This document shows positions 34,872 through 43,579 of a stretch of DNA of 59,130 nt, in pieces. The notes beneath the pieces were generated by a model. That model did no database searches. It was not told where the DNA came from and was given only the letters and a program-made list of their open reading frames with translations. The position numbers and the translations under genes were made by a program. Source of the stretch: Sphingobacteriales bacterium (lineage in GTDB: Bacteria; Bacteroidota; Bacteroidia; Chitinophagales; Chitinophagaceae); contig JAAXIF010000093.1 in NCBI GenBank assembly GCA_012270485.1, forward strand, positions 1-59,130, in the 5' to 3' direction. The first letter of the stretch is position 1. Every line of letters starts with the position of its first letter.

Positions 34872-34929
34872 GAAAGGAAAATGAAAAGTTGAATGAACGC
34901 TTACAAGATCAGCAACAACTAAGCGATCA

Positions 34930-35514
34930 TTAGAGTTTTCTAAAATCAATTGAATCTTTTACTTCCCCACAGATCAGCATTTTCTTGGGTAAATATGGAT
35001 TACGAATATCAGAGGAATTACTCAACCAAAATGCCCCGGCATCATTGAATGCCATTGGACAATATTGATGGTATACTACCGCACGATCATATTTAACGGC
35101 ACGGATCAGATCATACAATTGTTCGCTCAGCACCTGAAAAGATTTACGGCGTTCTTCGATATCTTTTTCTTGCTTCACGGCAGCAAGTTCATTGCTGATG
35201 CCGGTAGTATAGGTCTTTGCAGTAGAAATGATGCTGGGATCAGCTTTTAACTCACCCAGTACCCCGTCTGTAGCATTGATATCTGCCAAAAGCTGCACTG
35301 TACTTTTCGTAATCAAGGTATCATTCTCCTTAATGAAATGGTCTTTCAACTGAAAATAGCTATCCAGCATTTTACCAAATACCAGATTGAACGTATCTGA
35401 ATTAACACTTTGTCCAAGTGGCGCCTGTGGAGCTTCTGTTACGGCTGCTTTTTCATCATTTCCGCCACAAGCGGCTAAAAACAGAATGGTAGCCAGTGTC
35501 AATATCCTTTTCAT
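34930..35514 (-). CDS. DUF3347-like lipoprotein, possible metal binder
   Basis: 194 residues from the ATG at 35514; an earlier in-frame ATG overlaps the promoter box and was rejected. Signal peptide MKRILTLATILFLAAC with lipobox LAAC. A helical domain (about 40-140) is followed by YHQYCPMAFNDAGAFWLSNS, then IRNPYLPKKMLICGEVKDSI, the DUF3347 signature found at the ends of CusB-type copper-efflux adaptors. His, Cys and Met residues there could bind Cu(I). It lies 58 bases upstream of the TonB receptor on the same strand. Confidence 0.82.
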   Translation of the reverse strand: MKRILTLATILFLAACGGNDEKAAVTEAPQAPLGQSVNSDTFNLVFGKMLDSYFQLKDHFIKENDTLITKSTVQLLADINATDGVLGELKADPSIISTAKTYTTGISNELAAVKQEKDIEERRKSFQVLSEQLYDLIRAVKYDRAVVYHQYCPMAFNDAGAFWLSNSSDIRNPYLPKKMLICGEVKDSIDFRKL

Positions 35515-35529
35515 GGGTAAAATTTTGCA

Positions 35530-35575
35530 CAAATTTACAGCAAATTGAAATGGCAGCCGTTTGCAATTACCTTTG
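35530..35575. promoter_or_regulatory. divergent promoters for the lipoprotein and ABC-F genes
   Basis: Minus strand: TAAATTTG (35537-35530), 15 bases before the lipoprotein ATG. Plus strand: TTG at 35545-35547, a 20-base spacer, TACCTTTG at 35568-35575. Both boxes match TAnnTTTG exactly. Confidence 0.75.
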
Positions 35576-35598
35576 CGCTCCTAAACCATTGTTAAGAA

Positions 35599-37584
35599 AT
35601 GTTGATCGGCTTACAAAATGTGACTTTTGAATTTGGTGCCCGTGTAATTGTGGAAGATGCCACTTGGCATATACAACCCGGTGATCGTATCGGATTGATT
35701 GGGTATAACGGTACCGGCAAATCTACCCTATTGAAAGTATTGGTAGGAGAATATACCCCTTCCAGAGGATCTGTTGAAAAGGGAAAAGATACCACTATTG
35801 GTTACCTACATCAGGATCTATTAAGCTTTGATACCAATGATACCATTACCGAAGTGGCATTGGGTGCATTTGAACGGGTACGTCAAGTAGAAAAAGAAAT
35901 TGAAACCCTGGGACATGAACTGGAAAAAGATCCAGAGAATAATGATCTTTTGATTCGTTATACCGATGCATTACATGAATTGGATGTATTGGATGGATAC
36001 AATATTCATCATAAAGCCGAAGAAGTATTACATGGCCTGGGATTCAGCAATGAAGACCTAACCCGCCCTTATAAAGAGTTTAGTGGTGGATGGAGAATGC
36101 GTGTTTTATTGTGTAAAATGATTTTGCAACAACCCGATGTACTCTTATTGGATGAGCCTACCAACCACCTTGATCTTCCTTCGATCGAATGGTTGGAAAA
36201 ATATCTTCTCCACTATCAAGGTAGCGTCGTAATTGTAAGCCACGATAAATTTTTCTTGAACCGAATGGTGAATAAGATCGTGGAAGTTTACCAACAGCAA
36301 CTGCATATTTATTCAGGCGATTATAACTACTATGAAACAGAGAAAGCTTTGCGCATAGAGATGCAACAAAAAGCTTTTGAAAATCAGCAAGACTATATTC
36401 GTCAGCAAGAACGCTTTATTGAACGATTCAAAGCCAAAGCCAGTAAAGCTGCTCAAGCCCAGAGTATTCAAAAGCGACTGGATAAAATTGAGAAGATAGA
36501 AGATGTGAAACTGGAGCGTCCTGATTTACGCATCAACTTTCAATTGGAAAAAGTCCCTGGCAAAGTACTGGTGGAATTGAAAAATGCCAGTAAAAGTTTC
36601 GGCAAGATTAAAATTTTAGAAGCAGCACAGGCTGAAATTGAACGAGGTGATAAGATCGCACTCATTGGTGCCAATGGAAAAGGTAAATCTACGGTGTTAC
36701 GAATGGTAGCAGGCAACGAGCCATTCGAAGGACAACGTGTATGGGGACATAATGTCGAAGAAAGTTTTTACGCACAACACCAATTAGAAGCACTTACATT
36801 GACCAATACCATTTTGGAAGAGTTACAGCAATGTGGCAGTAAGAAAACAGATGTGGAGCTGCGTGCATTATTGGGTGCTTTTTTGTTCAGTGGCGATGAT
36901 GTAGACAAGAAGATACGCGTATTGAGTGGTGGAGAGAAAGCACGTGTAGCATTGGCGAAAACCATAGTGAGTAAAGCCAACTTTTTGATGCTCGATGAAC
37001 CGACCAACCACCTCGATATGCATTCTGTGGAATTGTTAGCAGAAGCACTGAATAAATACGAGGGTACAATCATTCTCGTTAGTCACGATCGTTATTTCAT
37101 TTCTAAAACAGCCAATAAGATCTGGGAAATCGTTGATCATCAAATCAAAGAATTCAAAGGCACTTATCAGGAATGGGTGGAATGGAATGAGCGAATGGAG
37201 AGAATAAAAGAGGAAGAAGCAAGAGGGAAGAAACAAGAGACAAGGAAGGTTCAAGAAACAGAGCATAAGATTCAGGTTGAAAACAAAAAAGTAGAAGTTG
37301 TTGAACCGGTGAAATCTGCGCCTGCTAATCTACCCATTGATAGAGAGAAACAGAAGGAATTACAGAAACAGAAAAGAAGACTGAGTAATTTGGAGATAGA
37401 GTTGGACAAATTGAAACAGGAGAAAATAAAACTAGAGACGGCACTCGGAGATCCATCCAATTATTCAGACCCCACTAAATTTCAACAACTGGAAGCCTCC
37501 TATAAACAAATTCAATCGAAGTGGACTACTTTGAATCAGGAGTATGAGGAAGTGTTTGAAAAAGTGATGGAGGGGGAAGCGTAA
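35599..37584 (+). CDS. ABC-F family ATPase
   Basis: 661 residues, two ABC ATPase domains without membrane segments. Walker A sites GYNGTGKST (about 34-42) and GANGKGKST (about 355-363); signature FSGGWRMRVLLCKM and LSGGEKARVALAK; Walker B LLLDEPTNHLD and LMLDEPTNHLD. The inter-domain linker with KAKASKAAQAQSIQKRL is the ribosome-reaching P-site tRNA interaction motif. A C-terminal coiled coil (about 585-661) follows a charged linker (about 540-565, GKKQETRKVQETEHKIQVE) that appears to be translated word repeat. Closest to the Uup/YdiF branch, but the branch is not certain. Confidence 0.93.
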   Translation: MLIGLQNVTFEFGARVIVEDATWHIQPGDRIGLIGYNGTGKSTLLKVLVGEYTPSRGSVEKGKDTTIGYLHQDLLSFDTNDTITEVALGAFERVRQVEKEIETLGHELEKDPENNDLLIRYTDALHELDVLDGYNIHHKAEEVLHGLGFSNEDLTRPYKEFSGGWRMRVLLCKMILQQPDVLLLDEPTNHLDLPSIEWLEKYLLHYQGSVVIVSHDKFFLNRMVNKIVEVYQQQLHIYSGDYNYYETEKALRIEMQQKAFENQQDYIRQQERFIERFKAKASKAAQAQSIQKRLDKIEKIEDVKLERPDLRINFQLEKVPGKVLVELKNASKSFGKIKILEAAQAEIERGDKIALIGANGKGKSTVLRMVAGNEPFEGQRVWGHNVEESFYAQHQLEALTLTNTILEELQQCGSKKTDVELRALLGAFLFSGDDVDKKIRVLSGGEKARVALAKTIVSKANFLMLDEPTNHLDMHSVELLAEALNKYEGTIILVSHDRYFISKTANKIWEIVDHQIKEFKGTYQEWVEWNERMERIKEEEARGKKQETRKVQETEHKIQVENKKVEVVEPVKSAPANLPIDREKQKELQKQKRRLSNLEIELDKLKQEKIKLETALGDPSNYSDPTKFQQLEASYKQIQSKWTTLNQEYEEVFEKVMEGEA

Positions 37585-37586
37585 AA

Positions 37587-37717
37587 AAAATAAAAAGTCA
37601 AAAGTTAAAAGTTAAAAAAACTCTGTGATCCTCTGTGCCTAACTCTGTCAACTCTGTGGTAAAAAAAATAACCGCAGAGTTACACGGAGTCCGGCACGGA
37701 GGAGCACAGAGTTTTTT
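37587..37717. repeat. GTCAAAAG words and a 103-base CTCTGTG hairpin
   Basis: 37593-37614 has AAAGTCAAAAGTTAAAAGTT words. From 37615 to 37717 an almost full-length hairpin forms: AAAAAACTCTGTG pairs with CACAGAGTTTTTT, then CCTCTGTGCC with GGCACGGAGG, and AACTCTGTGGT with ACCGCAGAGTT, around a ten-base A-rich loop. The internal differences are G-U pairs on the plus strand. Probably terminates the ABC-F transcript. Confidence 0.88.
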
Positions 37718-37722
37718 ATTTC

Positions 37723-38649
37723 TTACGGGAGCAGCACTGCATCAATTACATGCACCACACCATTGCTGGCAACGATATCGGTACTTGTGATATTTGAAGC
37801 AGACATATTACCGTTACCTCTTACCCTAGCGCCACCTGCCAATGTAATGGTTACGGTTCCACCGTTAACCGTTGCAGGTCTAGCTCCTTCCGTTAAATCA
37901 GAAGAAAACACCCTGGCAGCGATCACATGGTATGTAAGGATAGAAGCCAATGTATTGGGATCGGCTTGTTGAATTGATTCAATTGTAGGAAAGCCTGCAT
38001 TTTGAAAAGCTGTATTGGTAGGTGCAGACACAGTGAAAGGTCCGGTACCAGATAATACAGCTGCAACATTGGTGGTACCCTGACTAGCTCTTACAACAGC
38101 AGCTACCAGGAAAGAAAGATTTGCATTGCCTTGTGCCAACTGTACAATATTACCTGGTGGCGGCATTAACACTTTATTGATCACATGTACAACACCATTA
38201 GCGGCATCTACATCTGCTGTAGTCACAGCAGCGCCATTTACAAAAACACCATTGTTATTTTTGGTAACATACACATTAGCTTGACCTGCACTTGCTAATT
38301 CAGTGGTAGCTGAAGGTATGGCTCCGGATGTGTACTCCTGTCCAAGTACATGGTACAAGATAATCTGACGTAAAGTCGCTTCAGGAACTGCATTGATAGC
38401 CGCTTCAGTACCTAAACCTGCAGCAGCGAAAGCGTTGTTATCTGGCGCAAACACGGTAAATGTTCCTTGTCCGGATAATGTTTCAACCAATCCTGCTCTT
38501 ACAACAGCAGTTCTCAGTAAAGAAAGATTTGCATTTTCCGTTACCAATGTTGCAATCGTTTTAGCGGGTGCTGCCTCATCTTTTTTGCATGATACCAACG
38601 CGAAAAGTGGTAGACATGCCAGCATCAGGATTTTAATGTGTTTCATCAT
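37723..38649 (-). CDS. fasciclin-domain lipoprotein (two FAS1 domains)
   Basis: 308 residues. Signal peptide with lipobox ALVSC (Cys21). FAS1 domain 1 (about 31-162) and domain 2 (about 166-308) share the pattern GTFTVFAPDNNAFAAAGL / GPFTVSAPTNTAFQNAGF and end GVVHVINKVLMP / GVVHVIDAVLLP. FAS1 proteins mediate adhesion or matrix contacts. The mature protein probably sits on the outer membrane. Confidence 0.92.
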   Translation of the reverse strand: MMKHIKILMLACLPLFALVSCKKDEAAPAKTIATLVTENANLSLLRTAVVRAGLVETLSGQGTFTVFAPDNNAFAAAGLGTEAAINAVPEATLRQIILYHVLGQEYTSGAIPSATTELASAGQANVYVTKNNNGVFVNGAAVTTADVDAANGVVHVINKVLMPPPGNIVQLAQGNANLSFLVAAVVRASQGTTNVAAVLSGTGPFTVSAPTNTAFQNAGFPTIESIQQADPNTLASILTYHVIAARVFSSDLTEGARPATVNGGTVTITLAGGARVRGNGNMSASNITSTDIVASNGVVHVIDAVLLP

Positions 38650-39149
38650 ACTTTGGTTTTTTGTTGATTAATAATGGGATATGTAAAAGATGTTGGTTTG
38701 AGAAATAGCACTATTAGTCACCACATGCATCTTACCCTTACCATGCATGAGTAAATAGATGGCTTGCCAAGATTGCATTACAGACATAAGTTTATCAGTT
38801 GGATACATAGCTGTTCCATTAAAGTGTGAAATATTTGAGCAGGGGTTCCGACTGCGCCGGCATTCAACGTTGTTATAGCAGTATCAAGAAGAAACTGCGT
38901 ACGACAATCTCAACAAATTATATTGGTACGAATAAGGGTTGTATCGATCGTGTTTTGTAGGGAAACATCGACCTATATTTTTTTCAAGAGGGGATGATAA
39001 AGGAACAACAGCACAAAGTTTTTGTTCTGAGAAAATGATAAAAAAATGTTAGAAGAATTTTTGTTCGAAAGATGATGATGAAAAAACAAGAAAGGTTCTA
39101 CAAATGAAAGATCAATTATAAAGATGAAACAATTCCAAATTTCAGTGAC
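38650..39149. other. 500-bp intergenic region without a gene
   Basis: No reading frame with protein-like composition in either direction. The part nearest the fasciclin gene should hold its promoter, but no exact TAnnTTTG box was seen. The rest is AT-rich with small A-runs and no repeats that I could resolve. Confidence 0.5.
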
Positions 39150-39208
39150 AAAAAAAGGTGAGCAAAGCTCACCTCTATTTTCACTTTTGACTTTTCACTT
39201 TTGACTTT
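39150..39208 (-). terminator. terminator of the acyl-CoA dehydrogenase gene plus CTTTTGAC words
   Basis: AGGTGAGC (39156-39163), AAA loop, GCTCACCT (39167-39174) is a perfect stem and on the minus strand runs into seven T. Between it and the gene, 39178-39208 has the words TTTTCACTTTTGACTTTTC. Confidence 0.85.
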
Positions 39209-39214
39209 GCATGC

Positions 39215-40372
39215 TTACTTACTCAAAATACTCCTACTAATCACAATCCGCTGCACTTCACTAGTACCTTCATAAATCTGAGTGATTTTTGCATCACGCA
39301 TCAGTCTTTCTACATGGTATTCTTTTACAAAACCATAACCACCATGTACCTGAACAGCTTCAGTTGAGATCCACATCGCTGCTTCACTCGCATATACTTT
39401 CGCCATAGATGAACTGAGGGTATAGTCTAGTCCATTGTCTTTCTCCCATGCCGCTTTTAAACACAATAAACGAGCTGCTTCAATTTTAGTAGCCATATCA
39501 GCCAATTTAAATTGAATAGCTTGGTGATGCATGATCTCTTTACCAAATGCCTTACGTTGTTTACTGTATGCTAATGCCAATTCATAAGCACCACTTGCAA
39601 TACCCAATGCCTGAGAAGCAATACCGATACGACCTCCGGCCAAAGTCTTCATTGCGAATTTGAAACCAAATCCATCTTCACCGATTCTGTTTTCTTTGGG
39701 CACTTTTACATCTGTTAATAAGATGCTGTGTGTATCACTACCTCTGATACCTAATTTATTTTCTTTTGCAGCTACAGTAACCCCCGGCCAGTTTTTTTCA
39801 ACGATAAATGCATTGATCCCTTTACTTCCTTTCGCAGGATCAGTTTGTGCAATCACTAAATACACCGAAGCAGAAGAACCATTGGTGATCCAGTTTTTGG
39901 TACCATTCAATAAATAATGATCTCCCATATCTTCAGCAGTGGTACGCTGACTGGTAGCATCACTACCCGCTTCAGGTTCACTTAACAAGAAAGCACCTAT
40001 GTATAGTTCTCCATCCTTACGACCCTGAGCCAATGGAGTCAGGTATTTTTGTTTCTGCTCTTCGGTACCAAATGTTTCCAATCCCCAACAAACCAAACTA
40101 TTATTCACGCTCATACAAACACTGGTACTCGCATCTATCTTACTGATTTCTTCCATAGCGAGCACATAGCTAACGGTATCCATACCCGCACCACCATATT
40201 TAGGGTCTACCATCATACCCATGAAACCTAATTCAGCCAGTTTCAATATCTGTTCTTTGGGGAACTGTTGTTTTTCATCACGCTCAATGACACCGGGTAA
40301 ACACTCATTTTGGGCAAAATCACGAGCCGCTTTCTGGATCATTACATGTTCTTCGCTAAGTTGGAATTGCAT
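39215..40372 (-). CDS. acyl-CoA dehydrogenase
   Basis: FAD enzyme introducing the alpha-beta double bond in fatty acid or branched-chain acyl-CoA breakdown. 385 residues, the normal length. LSEEHVMIQKAARDFAQNEC at the start, GAFLLSEPEAGSDATSQRTT for FAD/substrate contacts, and the C-terminal YEGTSEVQRIVISRSIL with the likely catalytic Glu. Short-chain or branched-chain specificity is most likely, but not decidable by eye. The promoter carries a small dyad just upstream of the -7 box. Confidence 0.94.
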   Translation of the reverse strand: MQFQLSEEHVMIQKAARDFAQNECLPGVIERDEKQQFPKEQILKLAELGFMGMMVDPKYGGAGMDTVSYVLAMEEISKIDASTSVCMSVNNSLVCWGLETFGTEEQKQKYLTPLAQGRKDGELYIGAFLLSEPEAGSDATSQRTTAEDMGDHYLLNGTKNWITNGSSASVYLVIAQTDPAKGSKGINAFIVEKNWPGVTVAAKENKLGIRGSDTHSILLTDVKVPKENRIGEDGFGFKFAMKTLAGGRIGIASQALGIASGAYELALAYSKQRKAFGKEIMHHQAIQFKLADMATKIEAARLLCLKAAWEKDNGLDYTLSSSMAKVYASEAAMWISTEAVQVHGGYGFVKEYHVERLMRDAKITQIYEGTSEVQRIVISRSILSK

Positions 40373-40392
40373 ATGTTTTCTTTTTGGCGCTG

Positions 40393-40416
40393 CAAAAATA
40401 AGCTAACAAACGTTAG
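40393..40416 (-). promoter_or_regulatory. acyl-CoA dehydrogenase promoter with CTAAC-N4-GTTAG dyad
   Basis: TATTTTTG (minus, 40400-40393) is an exact -7 element. CTAAC (40403-40407) and GTTAG (40412-40416) form a dyad directly upstream, the type of site a TetR-like fatty-acid regulator might use. Confidence 0.5.
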
Positions 40417-40426
40417 GAAAGTAGAT

Positions 40427-40487
40427 TTTTGATTTTTTGATCTTTGATTTTTTGATTTAAATCAAAAAATCAAAGATCACAGATCAA
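40427..40487. repeat. 42-bp perfect palindrome of TTTGATTTTTTGATC words
   Basis: 40438-40458 and 40459-40479 are exact complements with no loop. Surrounding words (GATTTTTGATTTTTTGATC, AAGATCACAGATCAA) extend the pattern to the stop codon of the amidase. Confidence 0.9.
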
Positions 40488-41293
40488 TAGTATTTCTTTT
40501 GGAGGTTGTTGAGGACACTTTTATCCAAATCATTGATTCGCTTAGTCGTATCCTGCAGGAAATGGCGCTTGAAGGATTGAATGGCCGCACTGGTATCTTT
40601 TACATCATAACCTATGATACGTAATGCTTGGATATGATTAAAATTTGCGGGAACAGGTTCTCTGTTTTCATCATACCAAAGACCAAATCCTTTTTCTGCC
40701 AATAGTTTCCAGGGGAACCGATAATTGGGATCATTTTTACGGGTGGGGGCAATATCACCATGACCAATAAAGTTGGCGGATGGAATAGCATATTGCTTTT
40801 TGAGTCTATCCAACAAGCTCAACAAACTATTGATCTGTAAACTATCAAATGGCTCAAATCCATTGTTGTCTAATTCAATCCCTATGGAGACAGAATTGAT
40901 ATCAGTTTGGTTACCCCACTTTCCAACCCCACCATGCCATGCACGTAGATAATCGTTCAACATATGATGCAATACCCCGCTTTTACATATCACATAATGT
41001 GCGCTTACAGAAGTACGGGGAAGCGTGAATGTTTTGAGCGTTTGATCACAAGAATTTTGTGCGGTATGATGGATGATGACAAAAGTAGGCTTACGTAAAT
41101 TGAAATTGGTTGTTCCCACCCAATACTGAGGCAATAACGCAGAGTCTGAAAATGGATTTTCTTTGGGCAATGCCGCTATCTCTTTGGCATAGGCTTTTAC
41201 TTTTTGCTTGTATACCTTATTGGTAGACTTATATGGATGCGTTGAACAAGCAATGAAGATGAATACAAAGAGTAATAAAACTGAATTTCTCAT
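40484..41293 (-). CDS. N-acetylmuramoyl-L-alanine amidase (Amidase_2), lipoprotein
   Basis: 269 residues from the ATG at 41293. Signal peptide with lipobox FIAC (Cys16). The Amidase_2 core has the zinc ligands IIHHTAQNSC, AWHGGVGKWG (structural) and GHGDIAPTRKNDPNYRFPW, with SIGIELDNNG between, as in AmpD. Likely cleaves the peptide from muramic acid in peptidoglycan turnover. A C-terminal tail of ~50 residues (VKDTSAAIQSFKRHFLQD) resembles a peptidoglycan-binding helical segment. Confidence 0.92.
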   Translation of the reverse strand: MRNSVLLLFVFIFIACSTHPYKSTNKVYKQKVKAYAKEIAALPKENPFSDSALLPQYWVGTTNFNLRKPTFVIIHHTAQNSCDQTLKTFTLPRTSVSAHYVICKSGVLHHMLNDYLRAWHGGVGKWGNQTDINSVSIGIELDNNGFEPFDSLQINSLLSLLDRLKKQYAIPSANFIGHGDIAPTRKNDPNYRFPWKLLAEKGFGLWYDENREPVPANFNHIQALRIIGYDVKDTSAAIQSFKRHFLQDTTKRINDLDKSVLNNLQKKYY

Positions 41294-41372
41294 ATATTGG
41301 GTTAAGACTGAAAAATACAAAGAATATGATGATGAAGAATCTGTGTCACTAAATATCTCCTATTTACCTATT

Positions 41373-41465
41373 TTTATTCAGTGTATTTCTGTGTTCTCTG
41401 TGGCAATTGATTTGCCACTGTCCGAAGGACTCCATTGGAGAAGGCACTGAAAAGCACTGAAATAA
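41373..41465. repeat. CTCTGTGG words and reverse copy of the CAGTGCCTTCTCC repeat
   Basis: ATTTCTGTGTTCTCTGTGGC is followed by a GCAATTGATTTGC dyad. Then 41412-41463 repeats 23466-23515 in reverse orientation (GTCCGAAGGACTCC, AAGGCACTGAAAAGCACTGA). It ends ten bases before the HD gene start. Confidence 0.83.
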
Positions 41466-41475
41466 ATGATTCAAT

Positions 41476-42078
41476 ATGTCTTTACACTTAGGAAGAACAA
41501 GTTTTGGAGATCCTGTTAACAGAGGAAATGTACTATCAAGGGAAGAAGCAGAAGCCTTGTTTCATGAGTGGGTATTAAACCCCAGATTGAAATTACATAT
41601 GCTTCAGGTTGGACACCTAATGAAATGCTGGGCAGCCGAAAAACTACAGGCTGATGCCGCCACGCAATGGCGTTGGGAAATGGCCGGACTTCTACACGAC
41701 GCAGACTGGGATCAATGGCCGGAATTGCATTGTAAAAAAATCATTGAAGAACTGGAACAACGCAATATCGATCCGGAGATCATTCGTGCCATCGCCTCTC
41801 ACGGTCATCATTATTTTGGCGTCATTCCTGAAACCGAAATGGATAAAATGCTCTATGCATTTGATGAATTATCCGGACTTATCCATGCGTATTCATTGAT
41901 GCGTCCGGGAGGTTATGATGGTATGGATGTAAAAGGCGTCAATAAACGACTCAAAGAAAAATCATTCGCCGCTAATGTTTCACGAGAAGATATCAAAGAT
42001 GCCTGCGAAAGAGCAGGAATTGATTTGAATGAGCTTATTGCATTTATTATTCCGAGACAGAGGGAAGTGAGTGGTTAA
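41476..42078 (+). CDS. HD-domain hydrolase
   Basis: 200 residues, no signal. The HD metal site can be followed: His41/His47 (HMLQVGHLMK), His74-Asp75 (LLHDADWD), His109 (ASHGHHYFG) and a later Asp (YAFDELSGL). Similar proteins are annotated HDIG-type and act on phosphorylated metabolites; the substrate is unknown. The start follows directly on a dispersed repeat. No clear promoter box is visible, so it may use one inside or before the repeat. Confidence 0.85.
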   Translation: MSLHLGRTSFGDPVNRGNVLSREEAEALFHEWVLNPRLKLHMLQVGHLMKCWAAEKLQADAATQWRWEMAGLLHDADWDQWPELHCKKIIEELEQRNIDPEIIRAIASHGHHYFGVIPETEMDKMLYAFDELSGLIHAYSLMRPGGYDGMDVKGVNKRLKEKSFAANVSREDIKDACERAGIDLNELIAFIIPRQREVSG

Positions 42079-42180
42079 AAGTGAAAGGTGAAAGGTGAAA
42101 AGAAAGTCAAAAGGCAAAAGTAAAAATTAAAAATCAGACATCCGACATCAGAAATCGGACATCTGACATCTGATATCGAG
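42079..42180. repeat. GTGAAAGGTGAAAGG, GTCAAAAGG and CAGACATCCG words
   Basis: Three vocabularies are joined: AAGTGAAAGGTGAAAGGTG (42079-42102), AAAGTCAAAAGGCAAAAG (42104-42128) and CAGACATCCGACATCAGAAA with CGGACATCTGACATCTG (42133-42177). It lies between two genes on the same strand. Confidence 0.83.
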
Positions 42181-42194
42181 ATAAATAACTCTTT

Positions 42195-43538
42195 ATGAAA
42201 AAAATACTATTATTTATTGCCATCACTGTGTTTAGTGTACTCGTGGTTCGTGCGCAATATATTTTGCCTTTGAAAGAACAAGCCAGAGTGATCGATGAAT
42301 TATTAGCGGAGCGTTTGAACCATGTATTGCCTAGTTTGATGAAAGAAGAAGGCATTGATCTGTGGATTGTAATTTCCAGAGAGTACAATGAAGATCCGGT
42401 GATCAAAACGATGTTGCCTTCTACTTGGATTTCTGCCAGACGAAGAACCATATTGGCATTTTATAACAATCCAAATGGCACAATTGAGAAATATGCGATT
42501 GCTCGTTATAACGTAGGAAATGAGATCAAAGCGGCATGGGATATGAATAAATTTCCTGATCAATGGGATGCATTAACTGATTTGATCCAACAAAAGAATC
42601 CCAATAAAATCGGATTGAACTATTCTACACATTATGGGCACGCTGACGGACTCACTTTTACAGAACAAAAAGAGTTGATGGCGAAATTACCGACCTCGAC
42701 TGCTGCAAAAGTAGTGAGTGCTGAAAAACTGGCTGTCCGTTGGTTGGAGACCAGAACGGAAAGAGAAATGCAATTATACCCTCAATTAATTCAAATCACA
42801 CATGATATTATCAAAGAAGGTTTTTCTGAGAAAGTGATCATGCCCGGTGTGACTACTACTGATGATCTGGTGTGGTGGTTTAGACAAAAGATCAGAGACT
42901 TAGGATTGGATACTTGGTTTCATCCTTCCGTATCCGTTCAAAGAAATGATCCGGAGAGTTTTGATCACTTGCGTTCATTTTCCAATCGTCCAAAAGATGA
43001 AGTCATTCGTACCGGTGATCTTTTACATGTTGATATTGGCATCACTTATCTAAGATTGAATACGGATATTCAACAGCATGCTTATGTATTACAGCCGGGA
43101 GAAAAAACGGCACCGGATTATCTGGTCAAAGCTTTTGAAAAAGGAAATCGTTTACAGGATATCCTCACCTCACAATTCAAAACAGGAAAGACGGGTAATC
43201 AAATATTGGCAGATGCATTAGCGCAGGCTAAATCTGAAAATATCCAGGCAGTTATCTATACACACCCAATTGGATTTCATGGACATGCTGCCGGTCCAAC
43301 CATTGGCTTATGGGATCAACAAGGAGGTGTACCTGGATCAGGAGACTTTCCCCTACACAAAAACACAGCCTATTCTATTGAATTGAATGCTGCATCAGAA
43401 ATAACACAATGGAAAAAATCCATTCGCATCATGCTGGAGCAGGATGGATTTTGGGATGGTAAGCAATTCAGGTACATCAGTGGCAGACAAGTAAAACTAC
43501 TGACCATACCATCACATGCATCACATATCGGCGATTGA
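42195..43538 (+). CDS. M24-family metallopeptidase (Xaa-Pro aminopeptidase-like), secreted
   Basis: 447 residues with signal peptide KKILLFIAITVFSVLVVRAQ. The pita-bread fold ligands are present: Asp in LLHVDIGITY, Asp in LNTDIQQHAY, His in IGFHGHAAGPTIGLW, Glu in YSIELNAASE and Glu in IMLEQDGFWDG. The N-terminal half (about 25-190) is the creatinase-like domain. Likely trims proline-containing peptides in the periplasm. A metal-binding family, but the exact substrate is not shown. Confidence 0.9.
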   Translation: MKKILLFIAITVFSVLVVRAQYILPLKEQARVIDELLAERLNHVLPSLMKEEGIDLWIVISREYNEDPVIKTMLPSTWISARRRTILAFYNNPNGTIEKYAIARYNVGNEIKAAWDMNKFPDQWDALTDLIQQKNPNKIGLNYSTHYGHADGLTFTEQKELMAKLPTSTAAKVVSAEKLAVRWLETRTEREMQLYPQLIQITHDIIKEGFSEKVIMPGVTTTDDLVWWFRQKIRDLGLDTWFHPSVSVQRNDPESFDHLRSFSNRPKDEVIRTGDLLHVDIGITYLRLNTDIQQHAYVLQPGEKTAPDYLVKAFEKGNRLQDILTSQFKTGKTGNQILADALAQAKSENIQAVIYTHPIGFHGHAAGPTIGLWDQQGGVPGSGDFPLHKNTAYSIELNAASEITQWKKSIRIMLEQDGFWDGKQFRYISGRQVKLLTIPSHASHIGD

Positions 43539-43579
43539 TTGTTATTGCATAGGAATCGATCAGCATTAAAAAGGATTCA

